Shown: positions 1-5,296 of the stretch, piece by piece | Numbering within the stretch: the stretch's first letter is position 1 | Layout: each line of letters opens with the position of its first letter | Assembly: GCA_011334435.1 (NCBI GenBank) | Contig: DTPJ01000599.1 | Location: 1-7,112, forward strand | DNA: 7,112 nt | Direction of reading: 5' to 3' | Source of the DNA: Candidatus Poribacteria bacterium | GTDB taxonomy: Bacteria; Poribacteria; DTPJ01 | Notes under the pieces: model-generated | Database searches by the model: none | Seen by the model: the letters and a program-made list of their open reading frames with translations, nothing else | Told to the model about the DNA's origin: nothing | Position numbers and translations under genes: made by a program

Positions 1-107
1 AGCTGTAGATCGCCGAGTAATCCGCCAGTAGTCTCTGTTTCCGTAGTTTCACTTCCAATATCGGCGAACTCGTCTTGTGCCAAAAGAAGCAACTTCGTCA
101 ACCTCAT
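1..107 (-). CDS. Unrecognised protein, N-terminal part only (runs off left edge)
   Basis: Reading the minus strand from an ATG at 107-105 gives 35 open codons before the window edge, starting MRLTKLLLLAQDEF and ending in a Thr/Glu-rich stretch followed by GGLLGDLQ. The start is well supported: the minus-strand sequence just upstream has TTGGAGG, 7 nt from the ATG. The protein begins with a short basic and leucine-rich segment, too short and too quickly followed by acidic residues to be a normal signal peptide. The downstream part (ETTETETTGG) is low complexity. I recognise no family. It could be a small peptide precursor or the start of a larger protein, and the missing C-terminus prevents a decision. 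A weak upstream promoter candidate on the same strand (TTGAAA at 214-209, TATAGA at 189-184, spacer 19) is possible. Confidence 0.6.
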   Translation of the reverse strand, partial: MRLTKLLLLAQDEFADIGSETTETETTGGLLGDLQ

Positions 108-240
108 ATTTTATCCTCCAAAAAGCTAATTTATTTGAAACCTATATAATAAAGACATACATATTATTCACCACTTAAATATTTCTATACATTGCATTGC
201 ACTTCATTTTTCAAGACATTAATTTATTATCAAATTGCTT

Positions 241-269
241 TATATAATCTTTATATAATAATATATAAT
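241..269 (+). repeat. Three phased TATATAAT repeats
   Basis: TATATAAT occurs at 241-248, 252-259 and 262-269, so the copies start 11 and 10 bp apart, about one helical turn. The outer two are followed by CTT, giving the 11-mer TATATAATCTT twice, 21 bp apart. Each contains a perfect TATAAT, but none has a good -35 box at 16-18 bp (the nearest, TTGCTT at 235-240, is 13 bp from the second box). This could be an AT-rich UP-like or melting region, a protein-binding array, or simple low-complexity drift. Confidence 0.5.
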
Positions 270-423
270 CTTTCAAGCAAAGTCAAACAAAAATTCGGAG
301 ATGACAATGTATTCAAGGGGTAGTTATGTTCTGATAGAAGCCAAGTACATAATTCTTGCTATTCATTCCTGTTCTATTATGATCTTGTATCCTTACCTTT
401 CCAAATTACAGAGACTATTATGA

Positions 424-459
424 TTTATCATTGAAAAACGATATAAAATATGATAAACT
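424..459 (+). promoter_or_regulatory. Candidate promoter overlapped by an inverted repeat, upstream of the dipeptidase operon
   Basis: A TTGAAA box (431-436) lies 17 bp before TAAACT (454-459), a 4/6 match to the -10 consensus. A perfect 8-bp inverted repeat, TTTATCAT (424-431) and ATGATAAA (450-457), touches the -35 at one end and covers most of the -10 at the other. That is the geometry of an operator that would block polymerase. The promoter boxes are weak and the DNA is AT-rich, so chance is a real alternative. If used, the mRNA would have a leader of about 120 nt before the ATG at 590. Confidence 0.3.
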
Positions 460-548
460 CCCTTCAAAATATTATCGCCAACAAGTTTGGCAACTGTTTA
501 ATATGAAACTTTATCTCATTGATGTATTTCAGTAATTTAACAACAAAG

Positions 549-588
549 AAAGGAGATGGCATACTGGTTTAGTATGTTGATACTTTAA
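549..588 (+). promoter_or_regulatory. Unusual leader: displaced SD, hairpin and 10-residue mini-ORF before the dipeptidase
   Basis: The only strong ribosome binding sequence here, AAAGGAG at 549-555, is 34 nt from the annotated ATG at 590, too far to act directly. Between them are a perfect hairpin, CATACT (560-565), loop GGTTT, AGTATG (571-576), and a mini-ORF running from ATG 556 to TAA 586-588 (ten residues, with a second in-frame ATG at 574). The mini-ORF stop is 1 nt from ATG 590. This fits translational coupling from a leader peptide, or a sequencing or natural indel that split the true N-terminus. Confidence 0.35.
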
Positions 589-589
589 T

Positions 590-2014
590 ATGACCCTATT
601 TTTTATTTTAATGTGCTTGCTAATGGCGTTGGTGTCTGCGTATTCTTTTTTTGGCTGTTTTGCAGTATTGGTTGGGAAAAAAGCCTCCACAGATGGTTCT
701 GTTTTAGTTGGTCATAATGAGCAAGATAGCGGAAAAAGAATGCTAAATCTCCGAGTAATACCAAGAATTAAGCATAAGCCTGATGATATAGTGAAACTTG
801 TCAGAGGTGGCAGTTTGCCAGAAGTAGAGGAAACTTATTCTTTTATATGGTCTGAAAATCCCGGTCTTGAATTTAGCGATATGTATATAAACGAGTGGGG
901 AGTAACAGTAGCAAGCGATGGATGCTCAACTCGGGAAGATTCTTATGAGACATTAGTAGCGAGAGGTGATATAGTTGATGGCGGGATCGGATATATGCTA
1001 AGAAGATTGATCGTCCAAAGGGCAAAATCCGCCAGAGAAGGAATACATATCGCAGGAGAGTTGTTAAATCATTTTGGTTATTCTGATTCAGGCAGGACAC
1101 TTGTTGTTGCCGATCCTAATGAGATATGGCTTTTATCAATAATTAGGGGCAAACATTGGCTCGCAAAAAGAGTTCCAGACGACGAAGTAGCTATATTGCC
1201 AAATGTGCATATAATAACTGATGTCAACCTTGATGACTCTGATAACTTCATAGGTTCACCAGATATAATAGATTATGCGATAAAAAGGGGCTGGCATGAT
1301 CCATCAAAGCCATTTAGTTTTAGAGATGCTTATAATCCGCCAAGTAATGAATTTTGGGATCCTCGTCAATGGCGTGGACAAAGCCTCATAACAGAGAAAG
1401 TTAAAGATTTTTCGGTAACAGAACAGCTTCCGTTTTCGCTTAAACCAGATAAAAAACTCAGTGTAGCAGATGTTGTAGAAATTCTTAGATATCACGGTTC
1501 CAAAGGATCAATTTGTTCTCCGCCAACTTTAGAAGGTGCGGTATTTCAACTAAGAAATTGGCTTCCTTATGAAATTAGTTGTATTTATTGGAGAGCTTCT
1601 GCTGAAACTTGCACCAGTGTGCTTATCCCTTGGTATCTCGGCATTACAGAAGTCCCTGAATCATATCATAAGCCTGTTTCAATTGATGAACAATTAACTG
1701 TTGAACATCACATAAACCCACCTGAGGGGACTTTTGATCCCGATCCAAACCATACTTGGTGGAAATTCAAAAAATTACAGGACTTGGTAAATAGCAACTA
1801 TGAAATTTTCATCAAAAAGGTAAGGAAAGTATGGGACGAGTTTGAACGAAAATTATACTATGATCAACCGTTTATAGAAGCTAACGCTTTGAAGATATTT
1901 TCTGAGAACAAAGACAAAGCTCGCTTATATTTAACTGACTACTCAAAGGATATATCCGATAAGGCAGTTAGTATAGCTGAATCTTTGGAATCAGAACTGA
2001 AAAGAGGATATTAA
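590..2014 (+). CDS. Secreted C69-family dipeptidase (Ntn-hydrolase)
   Basis: This is a 474-residue protein of the peptidase C69 (PepD/dipeptidase A-like) family, which hydrolyses dipeptides with an N-terminal nucleophile Cys. Residues 2-22 form a hydrophobic export segment, followed by GCFAVLVGKKASTDGSVLVG, the family's N-terminal signature, with Cys23 as predicted nucleophile after processing. Other family-like blocks are GHNEQD (41-46), INEWGVTVASDGC (100-112) and, near residues 310-355, the EGAVFQLRNWLPYE and PWYLGITEVPE stretches. The C-terminal 80 residues are charged and helical. The family's usual NED after the strand is NEQ here. The N-terminus has no Lys or Arg before the hydrophobic stretch, unusual for a signal peptide, and ATG 590 lacks a proper SD, so the start may be wrong or reached by coupling from the mini-ORF at 556-588. 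It is the first gene of an operon with two Fe-S proteins, starting 2 nt before the ferredoxin gene. The family call is firm; substrate and location are inferred. Confidence 0.9.
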   Translation: MTLFFILMCLLMALVSAYSFFGCFAVLVGKKASTDGSVLVGHNEQDSGKRMLNLRVIPRIKHKPDDIVKLVRGGSLPEVEETYSFIWSENPGLEFSDMYINEWGVTVASDGCSTREDSYETLVARGDIVDGGIGYMLRRLIVQRAKSAREGIHIAGELLNHFGYSDSGRTLVVADPNEIWLLSIIRGKHWLAKRVPDDEVAILPNVHIITDVNLDDSDNFIGSPDIIDYAIKRGWHDPSKPFSFRDAYNPPSNEFWDPRQWRGQSLITEKVKDFSVTEQLPFSLKPDKKLSVADVVEILRYHGSKGSICSPPTLEGAVFQLRNWLPYEISCIYWRASAETCTSVLIPWYLGITEVPESYHKPVSIDEQLTVEHHINPPEGTFDPDPNHTWWKFKKLQDLVNSNYEIFIKKVRKVWDEFERKLYYDQPFIEANALKIFSENKDKARLYLTDYSKDISDKAVSIAESLESELKRGY

Positions 2015-2016
2015 CA

Positions 2017-2586
2017 ATGGAAGAGGAAAAGGAGAAACTAACAAAAAGAGATTTCATCAAAAGTGGAATACGTGGTTTATGCTTGTTAGGCATGGGAGGC
2101 ATATTAGGTATTCTTGTCAACCGTGCCAGAGGGAGCGATCTCGTTTGGCAACTTGATCCTTATAAATGTATCCAATGCGGTAGATGTGCGGATAACTGCG
2201 TCCTTGAAGTGTCTGCGGTTAAATGTGTGCATAACTTTGCTATGTGCGGATATTGCAGACTTTGCACTGGATATTTTAATCCTCAGCCTAACGCGCTTAA
2301 CACTGGTGCAGAAAATCAACTTTGCCCTCTTGGAGCTATCAAACGCACATATATTGAAGACCCGTATTATGAATACACAATTGACGAAAATCTTTGTATC
2401 GGTTGCGGAAAATGCGTTAAAGGTTGTTATTCATTCGGCAATGGATCACTATTCCTTCAAGTTCGGCATGATCGTTGCCTAAATTGTAATGACTGCTCAA
2501 TAGCAAGAGTATGTCCCGCTGGTGCATTTAAACGTGTTCCTGCAAGTCACCCATACCTATTTAAGGGAGTAGAGTATAAAGGATGA
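2017..2586 (+). CDS. Tat-like exported ferredoxin with four predicted [4Fe-4S] clusters (NapG-like)
   Basis: This 189-residue protein starts with TKRDFIKSGIRG, a twin-arginine-like motif with KR in place of RR, then a hydrophobic segment (about 18-34) that probably serves as export signal or membrane anchor. The rest is built of ferredoxin motifs: C51xxC54xxC57xxxC61, C77xxC80xxC83 with C103-Pro, C127xxC130xxC133xxxC137, and C154xxC157xxC160 with C166-Pro. These sixteen cysteines suffice for four [4Fe-4S] clusters; Cys22 and Cys70 are extra. By analogy with NapG, it would carry electrons outside the cytoplasm in partnership with the NapH/NosR-like protein encoded next. SD AGAGGA (2003-2008) lies 8 nt before the ATG, inside the end of the dipeptidase gene. 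The stop overlaps the next start as ATGA (2583-2586), implying coupled translation. No nap, nos or other terminal reductase gene is in view, so the electron acceptor is unknown. Confidence 0.9.
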   Translation: MEEEKEKLTKRDFIKSGIRGLCLLGMGGILGILVNRARGSDLVWQLDPYKCIQCGRCADNCVLEVSAVKCVHNFAMCGYCRLCTGYFNPQPNALNTGAENQLCPLGAIKRTYIEDPYYEYTIDENLCIGCGKCVKGCYSFGNGSLFLQVRHDRCLNCNDCSIARVCPAGAFKRVPASHPYLFKGVEYKG

Positions 2587-3857
2587 AAGCATCTGTTATT
2601 TTAACCTTTATAATTTTGTTGATCCTTTCAAATATTTCTTATGGCGTTCAGAGATTCCCTCCACCTGAATTTGAAACAGGTCATGAATTGCCTATTACAA
2701 CTACACCTACTCCCCGATCAGACTTGTTAGAATATATAGATGTGGTCGTTCTGTTTTTGGCTTTATCATTGTCATCATATATGGCTTTAAAAAAACGTTC
2801 TCGCAGAGGGCTTTTCATTTTAGGCATTTTCTCACTTGCCTATTTTGGATTTTACCGTAAAGGCTGTGTATGTCCAATAGGGGCTATCCAGAATGTATCA
2901 CTTGGGTTATTTAACAGTAGCTATATAATCCCTTTAACTGTTATAGCTTTCTTTATTTTGCCATTAGCATTTACGCTTCTTTTTGGCAGAACGTTTTGTG
3001 CGTCAGTCTGCCCGTTAGGTGCAATTCAAGATATTTTCGTTATTAGACCGATCAAAGTGCCTACATGGCTTGAAAGTTCATTAGGATTATTGCCATATCT
3101 ATATCTCGGTGCAGGAGTGCTCTTCTCCGCTACTGAAAGTGCCTTTATCATCTGTGAATATGATCCGTTTGTCTCATTTTTTCGGCGAAGTGGAAGACTC
3201 AGTATATTGATATTAGGGGCTTGCTTTTTGATTATTGGAATGTTTGTCGGCAGACCTTATTGTAGATTTTTATGTCCTTATAGTGTTCTTTTGCGAATTA
3301 TGTCATTAGTTTCAAAATGGCATGTAAGCATCACTCCAAGCGAATGTATAAAATGTCGTCTTTGTGAGGATTCGTGTCCATTTGGGGCGATCAGGAAGCC
3401 AACTCAACAAAAGCCAGAGAATAAAGCTTTGGGAAAAAGAGCTTTCATATTAGCAATTTTAGCTATGCCTTTATTAATTGCTATCGGCACGTATCTTGGC
3501 GTCAAATCTGGTCCTGCTCTGTCACATATCAATCCAAAAGTCCGTCTCGCAGAAAGAATATGGTTAGAGGATAACAATTTGGTTAGCGACACAACCGATG
3601 CCAGCATAGCTTTTCGTGGGTCGGGAAAGGCAAAGGAAGAATTATATAGCGAGGTCGTCAGAATTAACAGGAGATTCAATATCGGAAGTGGAATATTTGG
3701 GGGATTCATCGGTCTAACTATTAATGCAAAGATGATCCAGCTTCTGATAAGGCGAAGACGTTCAGATTATGAAGCAGATCGGTCTCAGTGTATCTCCTGT
3801 GGACGTTGTTTTGCTTATTGTCCAGTAGTCAAAGATCAAGGCTTGAATGGCGAATAA
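2583..3857 (+). CDS. Membrane polyferredoxin, NapH/NosR-like 4Fe-4S protein
   Basis: This 424-residue integral membrane protein has an N-terminal signal or anchor (about 4-20) followed by a Pro-rich stretch (RFPPPEFETGHELP, 24-37). Hydrophobic segments lie near 52-69, 77-92, 115-134, 168-184, 206-222, 287-306 and 368-385. Cysteine motifs are C95xC97P, C139xxxC143P and C227xxxC231P, all at membrane edges as in NapH/NosR/MauN-type proteins, plus two full ferredoxin motifs: C255xxC258xxC261xxxC265P and, at the C-terminus, C403xxC406xxC409xxxC413P. Family members pass electrons across or along the membrane between quinols or cytoplasmic donors and periplasmic Fe-S partners. Here the partner is most likely the ferredoxin whose stop overlaps this start (ATGA). 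AAGGGAG at 2563-2569 and AAAGG at 2578-2582 are the possible SDs; coupling probably dominates. The soluble loop at about 310-365 has no recognised motif. The gene ends 28 nt from the convergent macro-domain gene with no clear terminator. Confidence 0.9.
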   Translation: MKASVILTFIILLILSNISYGVQRFPPPEFETGHELPITTTPTPRSDLLEYIDVVVLFLALSLSSYMALKKRSRRGLFILGIFSLAYFGFYRKGCVCPIGAIQNVSLGLFNSSYIIPLTVIAFFILPLAFTLLFGRTFCASVCPLGAIQDIFVIRPIKVPTWLESSLGLLPYLYLGAGVLFSATESAFIICEYDPFVSFFRRSGRLSILILGACFLIIGMFVGRPYCRFLCPYSVLLRIMSLVSKWHVSITPSECIKCRLCEDSCPFGAIRKPTQQKPENKALGKRAFILAILAMPLLIAIGTYLGVKSGPALSHINPKVRLAERIWLEDNNLVSDTTDASIAFRGSGKAKEELYSEVVRINRRFNIGSGIFGGFIGLTINAKMIQLLIRRRRSDYEADRSQCISCGRCFAYCPVVKDQGLNGE

Positions 3858-3885
3858 AATAAAACGAGGATTTAGAGAAATTTTA

Positions 3886-4440
3886 TCAGCTAATTAATCC
3901 GATTTCTTTCAAAGCGTTCTCATAGCTTTTGTATATAGCTTCATTAAACAGGACAAAGATAACTTCTTCCAGAGAATCATCATTCCTTAGAAAATCAATA
4001 ACTGCTTTTAAAGCCACAGTTGCTGCTTGATCTATTGGATAACCATAAGCACCAGTGCTAATTGATGGAAAAGAGACAGTTTTTATGCCATTTTCAACGG
4101 CGAGTTTGAGGGAATTCTTATAGCAATTAGCCAGAAGATCAGGCTCATTATTATTGCCACCGCTCCAAATAGGTCCTACTGTATGGATAACATATCTTGC
4201 AGGTAAATTTCCACCTGTTGTGATTACTGCCTCCCCGGTTTTGCATCCGCCTTGTCTTGCCCTGATCTTCTTACATTCCTCTAATATTTGCGGTCCACCT
4301 GCTCTGTGGATAGCTCCATCAACTCCACCGCCACCTAATAAACTACTGTTTGCAGCATTTACAATTGCGTCAGTATTCTGCTTTGTAATATCGCCTACTA
4401 TCAAAGAAAGTTTTGTTTTGTTTACTGTTACATTAACCAT
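3886..4440 (-). CDS. Macro-domain protein, probable O-acetyl-ADP-ribose deacetylase / ADP-ribosyl hydrolase
   Basis: The 184-residue protein is a stand-alone macro domain of the MacroD/YmdB type, the usual length for this family. Visible signatures are GDIT (16-19), which contacts adenine through Asp17; NAANSSLLGGGGVDGAIHRAGG (28-49), holding the Asn31 and Asp41 counterparts of the catalytic pair in MacroD/YmdB enzymes; and SISTGAYGYP (126-135), the second phosphate-binding loop. All key residues are present, so activity on O-acetyl-ADP-ribose or mono-ADP-ribosylated protein is likely, in the cytoplasm. SD AAAGGA (complement of 4450-4455) lies 9 nt upstream of the ATG. It has its own consensus promoter and is divergent from the sigma-factor gene and convergent with the polyferredoxin, so it is probably a single-gene unit. 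No ADP-ribosyltransferase partner is visible in the window. Confidence 0.93.
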   Translation of the reverse strand: MVNVTVNKTKLSLIVGDITKQNTDAIVNAANSSLLGGGGVDGAIHRAGGPQILEECKKIRARQGGCKTGEAVITTGGNLPARYVIHTVGPIWSGGNNNEPDLLANCYKNSLKLAVENGIKTVSFPSISTGAYGYPIDQAATVALKAVIDFLRNDDSLEEVIFVLFNEAIYKSYENALKEIGLIS

Positions 4441-4507
4441 TTTTCCCGATCCTTTCTTGATTTAACTTTATCTAACAAAATGTAAGTTTTCCTTTCAGTC
4501 AATTAAA

Positions 4508-4536
4508 ATTATATATAAATGATTATTTTATGTCAA
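4508..4536 (-). promoter_or_regulatory. Perfect sigma70-type promoter for the macro-domain gene
   Basis: On the minus strand, TTGACA (4536-4531) is followed after exactly 17 bp by TATAAT (4513-4508), a full match to the housekeeping consensus. The predicted transcript starts near 4501 and gives a leader of about 60 nt before the ATG at 4440. Surrounding DNA is very AT-rich, but a 12/12 match with ideal spacing at the right distance from a gene is unlikely by chance. Confidence 0.8.
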
Positions 4537-4661
4537 ATCTTAATAGAAAATTAAAAAATAATTAAAGAAATTAATTAATATGGAATTTTTTATATACATA
4601 TAGTTGTTATTCTATTTGTTAAAACTCTCCACTCCTGTTTGAAGCTCGTAAAATTTTTTTC

Positions 4662-4689
4662 TTGAAATTTTTGTTAGTCGTGGTATAAT
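4662..4689 (+). promoter_or_regulatory. Extended -10 sigma70-type promoter for the sigma/anti-sigma operon
   Basis: TTGAAA (4662-4667), a 16-bp spacer and TATAAT (4684-4689), with TGG immediately before the -10 box to give the extended TGnTATAAT form. Transcription would start near 4696, about 36 nt upstream of the sigma-factor ATG at 4732. This implies that the main sigma factor transcribes the pair; I see no obvious ECF-type GGAAC/CGTC promoter here to suggest autoregulation. Confidence 0.75.
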
Positions 4690-4690
4690 A

Positions 4691-4739
4691 TCACACATAT
4701 AGAACGAAACCCCGGGGTGGAGAGGTTACATATGTGTGA
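4691..4739 (+). promoter_or_regulatory. Inverted repeat enclosing SD and start codon of the sigma gene
   Basis: TCACACATAT (4691-4700) is perfectly complementary to ATATGTGTGA (4730-4739), a 10-bp stem with a 29-nt loop. The right arm contains the ATG at 4732-4734. The loop contains the SD GGAGAGG (4719-4725) and the palindrome ACCCCGGGGT (4709-4718). In RNA this could hide the start codon, but the predicted start site near 4696 would leave only part of the left arm in the transcript, so a DNA operator is equally possible. Confidence 0.45.
4719..4725 (+). promoter_or_regulatory. SD that fixes the sigma-factor start at ATG 4732
   Basis: GGAGAGG lies 6 nt upstream of ATG 4732. A GTG at 4717 is in frame and would add five residues (MERLH), but it has no SD of its own and would place this SD inside the coding sequence. 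The ATG is therefore preferred. Confidence 0.8.
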
Positions 4740-5292
4740 GATCAGTGCCACAACAGAAGAAAAAAAGAAAGAATTTGAATCATTAGCTCTTCAATATATG
4801 GACTCATTGTTCAATACTGCTTTGAGAATGACAGGAAATGAGACCGAAGCTGAAGACCTTGTTCAAGATGCCTATCTTAGAGCCTTTCGTTTTTTTGATA
4901 AGTTTGAAAAAGGAACAAATTTCAAAGCGTGGCTTTTCAAGATTATCAAAAATATCTATATAAATAAATATAGAAAAGCATCTAAGACTCCGCAAATGAT
5001 GGATGTTTTGGATGCTGAGGCAATAGGTTCTTTATCAGAATCCGAAACACCTGAGCAACAGATATTTGATAAGCTCCTTGATGATGATATTACGAAAGCA
5101 TTGGATTCTTTGCCAGATGATTTTCGGATTACATTAATTATGTCAGATTTAGAAGGGTTCTCATATAAAGAGATCGCTGACATACTTGATTGTCCAATAG
5201 GGACGGTAATGTCTAGGCTTCATAGGGGAAGAAGGCTTTTAAGAAAGATCTTATATGATTATGCCAAACAACGTGGCTACTTAAAGGGTTAA
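4732..5292 (+). CDS. ECF-type RNA polymerase sigma factor
   Basis: From ATG 4732 this is a 186-residue sigma70-family protein with only regions 2 and 4, the ECF layout. Region 2 covers about 19-85 and includes ALRMTGNETEAEDLVQDAYLRAFRFFDKF (core binding and -10 recognition) and the block AWLFKIIKNIYINKYRK. Region 4 covers about 120-180, with ALDSLPDDFR followed by the helix-turn-helix YKEIADILDCPIGTVMSRLHRGRRLLR that contacts the -35 element. A short acidic linker joins them. The FDKFEKGTNFKAWLFKI block resembles SigR/RpoE-like groups paired with zinc anti-sigma factors, which suits the neighbour. The gene starts 4 nt before the zf-HC2-MEDS gene, whose SD lies in the last codons of this gene, so equal production of the two is expected. 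Transcription is probably from the promoter at 4662-4689. Confidence 0.93.
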   Translation: MCEISATTEEKKKEFESLALQYMDSLFNTALRMTGNETEAEDLVQDAYLRAFRFFDKFEKGTNFKAWLFKIIKNIYINKYRKASKTPQMMDVLDAEAIGSLSESETPEQQIFDKLLDDDITKALDSLPDDFRITLIMSDLEGFSYKEIADILDCPIGTVMSRLHRGRRLLRKILYDYAKQRGYLKG

Positions 5293-5296
5293 AAAA

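Larger units (their letters stand above)
108..589. other. AT-rich intergenic region between divergent genes, no convincing gene
   Basis: This 482-bp stretch separates the minus-strand partial gene from the plus-strand dipeptidase operon. It holds three copies of TATATAAT (241-248, 252-259, 262-269), a CATTGCATTGC tandem (191-201), an inverted repeat TTTATCAT/ATGATAAA (424-431/450-457), and a small GCCAA/TTGGC hairpin (477-481/487-491). A 38-codon open frame (307-423) has GGAG 6 nt upstream but shows nothing protein-like beyond hydrophobicity. I see no tRNA, rRNA, CRISPR or insertion-sequence ends. The region probably carries the divergent promoters of the two flanking genes. Confidence 0.6.

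Noticed and set aside
307..423. 38-codon open frame with GGAG 6 nt upstream, product starting MYSRGSYVLI
   Set aside because: The SD is short, the frame is short, the composition looks like translated AT-rich intergenic DNA, and it resembles no family. Kept only as a mention in the intergenic entry.
3858..3885. GGATTT/AATCC as a bidirectional terminator between the convergent genes
   Set aside because: The stem is only about 5 bp, has a long AT loop and no T-run in the right place; it is not a credible intrinsic terminator.
4154..4465. Plus-strand open frame opposite the macro-domain gene
   Set aside because: It is the antisense shadow of a clear macro domain, with a Pro-rich product typical of such shadows. 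The same applies to the other short frames within the C69, Fe-S, sigma and MEDS genes.
4717..4731. GTG start adding MERLH to the sigma factor
   Set aside because: It would have no SD, and GGAGAGG is placed correctly for ATG 4732.
4691..4739. CRP/FNR-type site, because TCACA and TGTGA both occur
   Set aside because: The half-sites are in the reverse order and are far more than 6 bp apart, so this is not a CRP-type operator.
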